Of a DNA stretch of 37,247 nucleotides, positions 30,822 to 37,247 are shown one piece after another. Source of the stretch: CAYZIC01 sp964478335 (GTDB lineage: Bacteria > Verrucomicrobiota > Kiritimatiellia > RFP12 > DVOR01); contig CAYZIC010000017.1 in the NCBI GenBank assembly GCA_964478335.1, positions 1 to 37,247 of the forward strand. The letters are read 5' to 3'. The number at the start of each line of letters is the position of its first letter. Within the stretch, counting starts at the first letter, position 1. The translations under genes were made by a program, and so were the position numbers. The notes under the pieces are model-generated. The model made no database searches, was not told where the DNA came from, and saw only the letters and a program-made list of their open reading frames with translations.

Positions 30822-33119
30822 TTAGAATAGACCCTTGATGATGCCAGTCTCCGTATCGACATCAATGCGACGATAGGCAGGATTAGATCCCGTACCTGGC
30901 AAGAGCATGATCTTACCCGAGACAGGGACAATAAATCCAGCACCTTGATAGATCAAGATGTCTTGGACCTGCAATCTCCATCCCGTGGGTCGACCAATCT
31001 TAGTCGCATCATCAGAGAGACTGTATTGAGTCTTGGCCATGCAGATTGGCAAATGGGCGGTTGTTGGATTGGCCTCAAATGCTTGCAATTTGCTCAATGC
31101 AGCTGGTTCGAAATCGACACCTTCGCCACCATAGACCTCCTTGACTAATGCTTCAATACGCTCGGTCAATGTCAAATCCAAATCAGTGAGGAAGTGGAAG
31201 TCGCGAGGATCTTGACAAGCTGCGATGACCTCTTGAGCCAATTCGATGGCACCGTCTCCGCCCTTTTCCCAGTGCTTGGAGAGCGCAAAGCGAGCGCCCG
31301 CACTAATGACAATCTGCTTGACCAAGGCCACCTCAGCATCAGTATCGGTGTAGAAGTGGTTGAGGCAGACGACTGGGGTGATGCCCGACTTGCGGATGAT
31401 GTCGATATGCGCCAAGAGGTTTGTCTTGCAACCAGCTTCGAGTAGGTCGAGTGCTTCTGTGGTGTAAGCCGGATCCAGAGGGCGCCCAGGCTTGACATCA
31501 GGAGCACCACCATGGCGCTTGAGTGCACGGATCGTGGACACTAAGACGACGCAGTCAGGCTTAAGCCCCGAGCAACGGCACTTGATATTCCAGAATTTCT
31601 CGTAGCCCATATCCGCCGCAAAGCCGCTCTCCGTGACGACATAGTCGCTCAATGCACAGCCGACCTTATCGGCAATGACCGAGCTTTGACCGAGGGCGAT
31701 ATTGGCGAAAGGCCCCGCATGGACGAGAACTGGTTGCCCCTCGATGGTTTGCATGAGGGTTGGGTTCATGGCGCGCACGAGCCAGGCTGTCATTGCACCA
31801 GCAACTTCAAGATCGTCAGCGGTGACGGCTTGGCCTTGACGATCGTAGGCCACGATCATGCGACCGATACGCTCACGCAAATCCTTGAGGTCTGCAGCGA
31901 CAGCCAAGATCGCCATGACCTCAGAGGCCACGGTGATGTAAAAGCCTGAGTCCATTTCGTAGCCATTCATCTTGCCTTCGCCCATGCCGATGCGGATATT
32001 GCGCAGTGCTTGTGCACAAAAGTCAATTGCCCACTTCATTTGTACGCGCTCAGGGTCGATATCAAGGCGTTTGAGGGGAATGGTTGCCAAGCGCTCATCA
32101 TCGTAGTTACGCTCGTGCTGCATACGTGCAGAGAGGGCGACCATGCAGAGATTGTTGGCGTTGGTGATGTTGTCAAAGTCGCCAGTCAGGCCGAGAGAAA
32201 AGGGCGCCAATGGGATGACTTGTGCCAAACCGCCGCCAGCAGCAGAGCCTTTGATATTAAAGGTCGGCCCGCCACTTGGCTGACGAATCGTGCCGACGCA
32301 GCGTTTGCCGAGCTTACCGAGTCCCTCGAGGAGACCGATCGTGGTGGTCGTTTTGCCTTCGCCCAATGGGGTAGGGGTGATTGCCGTGACGTCGACGTAG
32401 TAGCCTTGTTTCTGCCCTGCTGTGCGCTTGAGTACGGCTTGAGCGTCAATTTTACCATAGCCAGTGCCATAAGGGATGAATTCAGAATCCTGCAAGTTGA
32501 GGTCGTTGGCGACATCTTGGATGGGGCGCATGGTGGCTTCGGCAGCTTCGGCAACTTGCCAGTCTTTCATTTGGGTGGGGTCAAGTTTCATCGGTTCTCC
32601 TCTGTGTGGGTGGGGCTGCTTATTGTCCAAAAAAGCAATCACCTGTTGTTGTATTTCGGCGAGCTTGTTTAAATTGACTTGCGGGTCAATGATGGCAAAG
32701 GTCGCGCCTGTTGTACGGTGTTCATAAATACGCACCTTATTCCCCTCTTGATCGGTTGTCACCGTGCGCTCAATTAAGCGCTTACTGCGCTCAAGCATGA
32801 GGGACAGGACGTAGATGACGGGGCGATCTTTGGGGGTGTTATTTTCCAGTAGGTGCGTTAAAATTGTTTCGGCTCGTTGCTTAGCGATGGGCTCATTGTT
32901 GGCGGTCGTGGTGGACTCTTTTGCAACGATAAATTGCCATGCGCCAAAGGGCGCATCATGCTTTTGTTTATAGCATGTGCTACACAAGTCGATGCGGTCG
33001 AGGCTGTCTTCTTGGGGTGATGCTTGGAGCAATGACCCCCCTTTGTCACCCGCCTGAAATGGTGCATGACAGATTGCACAGCACGTGCTGCGGGGTTTAA
33101 TTTTCCACGATGTAACCAT
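30822..33119 (-). CDS. fhs: CxxC zinc-ribbon-like domain joined in frame to formate-tetrahydrofolate ligase
   Basis: This open frame encodes 765 residues. Residues 177-765 (from ATG 32591) are a complete formate-tetrahydrofolate ligase, which makes 10-formyltetrahydrofolate from formate and ATP. They include the P-loop-like TPTPLGEGKTTTTIGL and RQPSGGPTFNIKGSAAGGG. Residues 1-176 are a separate domain: WKIKPRSTCCAICHAPF, a second CxxC (LCSTCYKQKH) and a helical tail. They look like a small PVC-group protein that normally stands alone. AGGAGA (32601-32596) lies 4 nt before the internal ATG, whereas the upstream start at 33119 has no clear Shine-Dalgarno. The product may be a fusion, two nested proteins, or both. 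Confidence 0.88.
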   Translation of the reverse strand: MVTSWKIKPRSTCCAICHAPFQAGDKGGSLLQASPQEDSLDRIDLCSTCYKQKHDAPFGAWQFIVAKESTTTANNEPIAKQRAETILTHLLENNTPKDRPVIYVLSLMLERSKRLIERTVTTDQEGNKVRIYEHRTTGATFAIIDPQVNLNKLAEIQQQVIAFLDNKQPHPHRGEPMKLDPTQMKDWQVAEAAEATMRPIQDVANDLNLQDSEFIPYGTGYGKIDAQAVLKRTAGQKQGYYVDVTAITPTPLGEGKTTTTIGLLEGLGKLGKRCVGTIRQPSGGPTFNIKGSAAGGGLAQVIPLAPFSLGLTGDFDNITNANNLCMVALSARMQHERNYDDERLATIPLKRLDIDPERVQMKWAIDFCAQALRNIRIGMGEGKMNGYEMDSGFYITVASEVMAILAVAADLKDLRERIGRMIVAYDRQGQAVTADDLEVAGAMTAWLVRAMNPTLMQTIEGQPVLVHAGPFANIALGQSSVIADKVGCALSDYVVTESGFAADMGYEKFWNIKCRCSGLKPDCVVLVSTIRALKRHGGAPDVKPGRPLDPAYTTEALDLLEAGCKTNLLAHIDIIRKSGITPVVCLNHFYTDTDAEVALVKQIVISAGARFALSKHWEKGGDGAIELAQEVIAACQDPRDFHFLTDLDLTLTERIEALVKEVYGGEGVDFEPAALSKLQAFEANPTTAHLPICMAKTQYSLSDDATKIGRPTGWRLQVQDILIYQGAGFIVPVSGKIMLLPGTGSNPAYRRIDVDTETGIIKGLF

Positions 33120-33122
33120 AAT

Positions 33123-36100
33123 TTAGTTAAAGAAGCGGTTGAGTTTCTTTGAGAATCCTTTTTTGTGTAGTGCTTCTTTGATCTTGTCAGTTGCCTTAGT
33201 TTTGAGCTCGTCTTTCACGACGTTGGCAACTTCGGAGATGAGCTCGCTTTGATTTAAGTGGGGGTTGTCTACGGTTCCAGAGATGGTCACAGGGATCGTC
33301 CGGTCGTGATTTTTAGCCTTCTTATAAAAGAGCGCAATGGGGACATTGGCCACGAAGTCGACCTGTTTGGTGAGGAGGCGGGTTGTGCCCGTACAATTGA
33401 TGGGGTGTCCCTTGACCTTGATAGTAAAGTCCTTGGAGTGTAGCAATCCATCTTGGATTGTGATGTCGATAGCTTTAGCATCGACGTCGATTTGAGCATC
33501 GTCACGCTTGCACGCAGTGAGCAGTTGTTTGAGCGTACCAGTGACCCCGAGGGAAACGTCTTGTGTGGTCAAGGTCATTTTGGCTAATAGCAATTCGAGG
33601 GCATTGTCTGTCAATGGGATGGCGGCTTGCTTGCACAGGAGAGATAGCGCACCGTGCGGGGCGAGCGTTTGAGTCAATAAGGGGTTGATGTATCCAAGAC
33701 CAAAGTCAGCCATTTTTTGTGTGATGTTGACTTGATCCAAGAGGGCCGTATCTTCGGGGATTTGTACGACCATGGGGACTTGGGTCAAGAGGACATCCGC
33801 ATTGAGGTTGATTGCGCCTTGATTGATTGGGATACGATTGCGGAGAGCGGCTACGCCTTGGCTGACCGAAACGGCAAATTCCCCTTTGCCGATATCAATG
33901 GCGGGCGATTCGATTGAGTCAAATGACACCGCCGCATTGGCGGTGAGCGTTGATAGCAGATTTGCGGCACCACCAGCAAGCGGAGCATCAAGAGTGAATG
34001 GATGCGTATTGCAGCCCTTGATCACGGCCAAGTCTTTGAGCTTGATCAATTGGGGGAGGGTGGAGAGTTGATTAAAGTCGACCGTGAGGTCTCCAGCCAG
34101 TTTGAGGTGGGCCGTTTGGGCCAAATCGGTTAATTGTCCAGTTGCATGGGTACGCAGATAGGGTGATTTAAGGGCGAATTGTTCGAGGGCAATCGCCTGA
34201 GGTTCTGGCGAGCTAAGGGAGATGGCTAGGTCAAATGGCGCAGAGATCGCATCAGGGGAGGTGGCGTTGACCTTGATGGCTTTTGCAAAGAGGTGTACCT
34301 GTGTCTTGGGTAAGAAATGTTGATCGACCTCGGTCGTGCAGTCGAGATTGATCACGCCATCAATGGTTTGCTTTGGCGTATCGGCTGGCACTTTGCGCCA
34401 AGTGTCGACGAAATAGTTGGGCAAGATCACGCCTGTGATTTTGCTTTGGAGGGTTGCCAAGGGGGCTGGGGTATTGAGGTCGATGGACAAGTAGGGGATC
34501 GTGATCGTCGCTGGAGGTGTGATGAGATCAAAATTGGAGAGTGTGATGCGGGCATCAGCACCAGTAAATGCCACCTCGCCACCGAGCTTGAGGATTTCTG
34601 GCTCAGCGATTGCCCACGTGGAGCTGTCAAATGCCACCTGCTGCATACTGGCATTAAATAGGCTTGTGATTTTATCACGGGTGCCTGCTGCAGACGCATT
34701 GAAAAATAACGTCCCCTCGAGAGACTGGAGTGCTGCGAGGTCGGCTTGTGGCGCATAGTGCTTAGCTAAGGCGATCAGCGGCTTAAAATGCGCCTGCGTT
34801 TTGACTTGGAGGTTGTTGATCTTGAGAGGGCTGGGGGTGATTTGAGGCGCCGTGAGCGAGCAGGTTAAGGCATCATTGAGCAAGAGGGTGCATTGAATGT
34901 CGATTAAGTGCTTGAAATCTTCTGACAGCGTCGTCGATGCTGTCAGGGTATGACGCTCTTGAGGCGCTAGAAATGTACCATCGAGCGAGAGTTTATTGTC
35001 TTTGGATCGCATGCGCAAATCCGCCACACCCTTAATCTCGGGGAGGTCTTTGACAAAGTCTCTGCAAACGGCCAAAACCTGTGGGATATCCGCATGCAGA
35101 GCACCTTGGATATCATGAATGGAGCCCTTGGCCTGCAAGTCCACGCCAGGAAATTTAAGGAGGAGACTCTTCACGACTGATTGCGTCCAGTCCTCATGGT
35201 TGAGCGTCGCAGAGAGGATGAATTCTGGCGCCAGTTTGCGGAGCGTCGTGGGCGTTTGGATCGTAAGGCGATCGGTGGCTGCTGCGAGGCGGATGTCACT
35301 CTGCTCTGCGGTGAGATTCGCTTGGCCTTGGATCGTGAGCTTGCCATCTTGCACGGCTGTTAACTCTGTGGGCAAGAATTGCTTAAAGTCTGAGAGGAAT
35401 TGAGCAATCGCGACGTGCATTGAGAAGGTCGATGCCCCTGATGCCTGAGCGCTGTCACCTTGAGCATTGAGCTTAATTTGAGTCCATGGCGTGAGAGACG
35501 TGAGAGACAGGTCGACTTGGTTGGGCGATTGGGCGGCTAAGTTAGCTTTTAGGGAGATTGATCCATCAGGCAAAGGCATCGACTCCATACCCGTGAGCTC
35601 ACACATGACTTGCTTAATCGCCTCCAGTGAATCCATCTGCAAATCGACCGAGTAGTTCCCCAGCGTCTCAAAGTGCTGATTGGCCAGTTGGCGAATCGGT
35701 GCCGCCTTGGCTCCGATGGTGAGGCCATTCGTCCCTTGTCCAGGCAAGAGTAGGGCTAAATCAAAGACCAAAGGATCATCTAGATGGTCTGTTTTGATTG
35801 CGATTGTGAGATCGCGAACGAGTTGGGCTTGCTTCGCACCAAACTTAAGCTGACCATTGGTGATTTGGATGTTGAGCGCCAAATCTTTAGGCAACCACAC
35901 CTCTGTTGGAGCTGTTTGCGTCTCGGATGTAGCGTTTGCTTGATCCAGGGTGGGGGGCGCCGCTTGTACACGTGGGGGAATGCCCGCTTGAGCACTTGGT
36001 GGGGTTGAGGTGGCTTGCTCGGGGAGTGTCACGGCAACGATCGGCTGCTCGACGTGGCAGACTGCCGAGAGCTTGCCCAGAGGCAATAGTTGCCATAAGC

Positions 36101-36419
36101 TACTGAGCTCGACCTGCTTGACCGATGCATCAATCCCCTGATCGAGCGATTGGTAGCTGATGCCTGAAACCGTTTGCTTACCAAACCAAGCAAAATCCCA
36201 ATCCTCAATAGAGACCTTCGCAGGCGCAATTGCCTGATTGACAATTGACATGACGCTGTTACGAATCACTCCCATCGACAAAATGGATGGGACTAGTGCG
36301 ACTAAGGCGAAGAGTATCCCGACTAAACCGAGACAGGCAAACATGAGTGTTTTAAGGCGCGAGCGCTTGGGGGATACCGCCAACGGCTCATCTGCGTGAC
36401 CAGTGCTTGTTAAATCCAT
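33123..36419 (-). CDS. Large AsmA-like envelope protein
   Basis: A 1,098-residue protein with one N-terminal membrane segment (about residues 24-46) and a very long periplasmic region. The region is built of repeating short beta strands such as GEVAFTGADARITLSNFDL. The C-terminal LHSKDFTIKVKGHPINCTGTTRLLTKQVDFVANVPIALFYK and the closing GTVDNPHLN followed by a helix fit the AsmA family. Relatives form groove-like bridges that carry phospholipids between membranes. A promoter lies 55 nt upstream. It starts the operon and ends 3 nt before the CxxC-Fhs frame. The family call is by eye; substrate transport is inferred. Confidence 0.75.
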   Translation of the reverse strand: MDLTSTGHADEPLAVSPKRSRLKTLMFACLGLVGILFALVALVPSILSMGVIRNSVMSIVNQAIAPAKVSIEDWDFAWFGKQTVSGISYQSLDQGIDASVKQVELSSLWQLLPLGKLSAVCHVEQPIVAVTLPEQATSTPPSAQAGIPPRVQAAPPTLDQANATSETQTAPTEVWLPKDLALNIQITNGQLKFGAKQAQLVRDLTIAIKTDHLDDPLVFDLALLLPGQGTNGLTIGAKAAPIRQLANQHFETLGNYSVDLQMDSLEAIKQVMCELTGMESMPLPDGSISLKANLAAQSPNQVDLSLTSLTPWTQIKLNAQGDSAQASGASTFSMHVAIAQFLSDFKQFLPTELTAVQDGKLTIQGQANLTAEQSDIRLAAATDRLTIQTPTTLRKLAPEFILSATLNHEDWTQSVVKSLLLKFPGVDLQAKGSIHDIQGALHADIPQVLAVCRDFVKDLPEIKGVADLRMRSKDNKLSLDGTFLAPQERHTLTASTTLSEDFKHLIDIQCTLLLNDALTCSLTAPQITPSPLKINNLQVKTQAHFKPLIALAKHYAPQADLAALQSLEGTLFFNASAAGTRDKITSLFNASMQQVAFDSSTWAIAEPEILKLGGEVAFTGADARITLSNFDLITPPATITIPYLSIDLNTPAPLATLQSKITGVILPNYFVDTWRKVPADTPKQTIDGVINLDCTTEVDQHFLPKTQVHLFAKAIKVNATSPDAISAPFDLAISLSSPEPQAIALEQFALKSPYLRTHATGQLTDLAQTAHLKLAGDLTVDFNQLSTLPQLIKLKDLAVIKGCNTHPFTLDAPLAGGAANLLSTLTANAAVSFDSIESPAIDIGKGEFAVSVSQGVAALRNRIPINQGAINLNADVLLTQVPMVVQIPEDTALLDQVNITQKMADFGLGYINPLLTQTLAPHGALSLLCKQAAIPLTDNALELLLAKMTLTTQDVSLGVTGTLKQLLTACKRDDAQIDVDAKAIDITIQDGLLHSKDFTIKVKGHPINCTGTTRLLTKQVDFVANVPIALFYKKAKNHDRTIPVTISGTVDNPHLNQSELISEVANVVKDELKTKATDKIKEALHKKGFSKKLNRFFN

Positions 36420-36473
36420 AATAAAAACCCCACTATAAAGATCGTTTATGATTAAAATCCTTTGAATGTCTTT

Positions 36474-36502
36474 AATATAGTAAATAAAGAGGCAAAATGC
36501 AA
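36474..36502 (-). promoter_or_regulatory. Promoter of the AsmA-fhs-SNF2 run
   Basis: On the minus strand -35 TTGCAT (36502-36497) and -10 TATATT (36479-36474) are 17 nt apart. A small hairpin AAGCC-TTTTT-GGCTT (36515-36501) abuts and slightly overlaps the -35 box. Confidence 0.6.
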
Positions 36503-36606
36503 GCCAAAAAGGCTTACAGATCGATAAAAACGCATCATTGTTTCGAGTCGGGCAAAAATAATCTTATTTGGTCGGGCACAAGGGTGATTGCATCGCAGTT
36601 TTAAGG

Positions 36607-36642
36607 GCTCTTGTTTCATTTTAACGGGGCTGAAGTATAAAA
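36607..36642 (+). repeat. Conserved intergenic block, copy 3
   Basis: Starts GCTCTTGTTTCATTTTAACG and ends TGAAGTATAAAA. It matches 688-720 (inverted) at both ends and 25786-25807 over its first half. Confidence 0.5.
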
Positions 36643-37063
36643 GGTAGGCGCATAGCAACTGTAGTGGCGAGGATAAAGGTCGTCACCCAATTGAGTTTAG
36701 GTAAGATGCGGTCTTGATCGACCAGTCATCTAGCCTCGGTCGCTCAAATACTGCGTACTTGCCAGGCTCAATCTCGCCACTGCGCTCTTCGAGCTTGCTT
36801 ACTCGTTTTGCTTTAGTGCCCTTTTTGTGGGAGAAAAGCACTTCCATAGTAGCGCCTCCAATGCTCGATCTAGTACGAGTCTAGAGTTTGATTGCTAAGT
36901 AGGTAGAGCGTCGCCCCGCTTTGCAGAGCGATAACGGGCGATTTGCTTAGCCTCAGCTTGAGCCTCGACTTGGCTGTATAATAGCCCGATCTGCACCCGA
37001 TGCTTAGGTGTCGGCGCAAATCATCCCTTTCTCATCCTTGCGACCGCTCTGTGATGGCCGTCT

Positions 37064-37078
37064 GGGCGAATGTCGCCC
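37064..37078. repeat. Perfect 6-bp triloop hairpin
   Basis: GGGCGA, loop ATG, TCGCCC. Same 3-nt loop layout as the hairpins on the left side of the window. Confidence 0.5.
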
Positions 37079-37184
37079 CCACCCCATACTCCCGACCAGT
37101 CTAACCGAGAATAGAGCATGACTTAGCGACCCTATTTTACCAACTCTACCTGCTACTAGCGAGACTTTGCCTCACTCTATATGC

Positions 37185-37205
37185 CACATTCTCCATTCCA
37201 CATTA
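37185..37205. repeat. Three heptamers of the TAGAATG type, inverted
   Basis: CACATTC TCCATTC CACATTA; on the minus strand these read TAATGTG GAATGGA GAATGTG, the same family as the array at 25840-25874. The hairpin-prone sequence GGCGGAACCGC follows. Confidence 0.6.
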
Positions 37206-37247
37206 TCGAGGCGGAACCGCTCACTGCCTCTCTGCGCAGAAGAAGTC

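Larger units (their letters stand above)
36503..37247. other. Gene-free, repeat-rich right flank
   Basis: No credible gene is visible in about 745 nt. The stretch holds the conserved intergenic block (36607-36642), a segment around 36765-36790 similar to 395-425 on the left side, a triloop hairpin at 37064-37078 and three heptamers at 37185-37205. A 68-codon minus-strand frame at 36452-36658 lacks a ribosome binding site and overlaps the AsmA promoter. Confidence 0.6.

Noticed and set aside
36452..36658. 68-codon minus-strand frame upstream of the AsmA-like gene
   Set aside because: It has no RBS and overlaps the predicted promoter and the conserved intergenic block.

Overview
The window looks like a piece of chromosome from a Gram-negative bacterium that makes lipopolysaccharide. 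The evidence is kdsA, an LptC-like gene, lptA and lptB. A PVC-type lineage (Verrucomicrobiota, Lentisphaerota or relatives) is my best guess. It rests on the HprK-HPr-enzyme I set linked to lpt genes, formate-tetrahydrofolate ligase, a sulfatase with a GH16 lipoprotein, and a WKIxPR/CxxC domain that I associate with that group. This is inference; no rRNA gene is present.

Layout. 1-780: gene-free and repeat-rich. 815-4708 (+): thioredoxin, a secreted LysM protein, a Na/phosphate cotransporter with a PhoU-like tail, nadD and rsfS. The first three genes are separated by mosaics of hairpins and 7-nt tandem repeats. 4798-11563 (+): ilvD, two tandem O-acetylhomoserine sulfhydrylase genes that share a 172-nt identical tract, two coiled-coil proteins and a tRNA-dihydrouridine synthase, ending in a strong terminator. 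11718-15831 (-): tRNA-Leu(UAA), grpE, dnaJ, purB and ruvC. 16094-22631 (-): kdsA, lptC-like, lptA, lptB, hpf, hprK, ptsH and ptsI, which joins LPS precursor synthesis and export to ribosome hibernation and a regulatory phosphotransfer chain. 22777-25745 (-): Tat-type sulfatase and GH16 lipoprotein behind a good sigma70-like promoter, probably for sulfated or beta-glucan polysaccharide use. 25746-26275: gene-free, with a heptamer array, a 23-nt tandem array and a plus-strand terminator-like hairpin. 26276-36502 (-): an operon of an AsmA-like protein, a CxxC domain joined in frame to formate-tetrahydrofolate ligase, 5-formyltetrahydrofolate cyclo-ligase, an FAD oxidoreductase and an SNF2 helicase. 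36503-37247: gene-free repeat-rich DNA resembling the left end.

Most genes are housekeeping. I saw no CRISPR array, transposase, prophage, biosynthetic cluster or recognisable defence system. The most unusual signals are: (1) intergenic mosaics combining perfect triloop hairpins with several unrelated tandem repeats that all have a 7-nt period, two of which sit at the ribosome binding sites of adjacent genes; (2) the in-frame CxxC-domain/Fhs ORF with a strong internal Shine-Dalgarno exactly at the expected Fhs start; (3) a sharp gene-conversion-like tract between the two metY copies; (4) a 23-codon reading frame with CxxCxxCxxC next to the tRNA gene; (5) a 23-nt palindrome-bearing tandem array.
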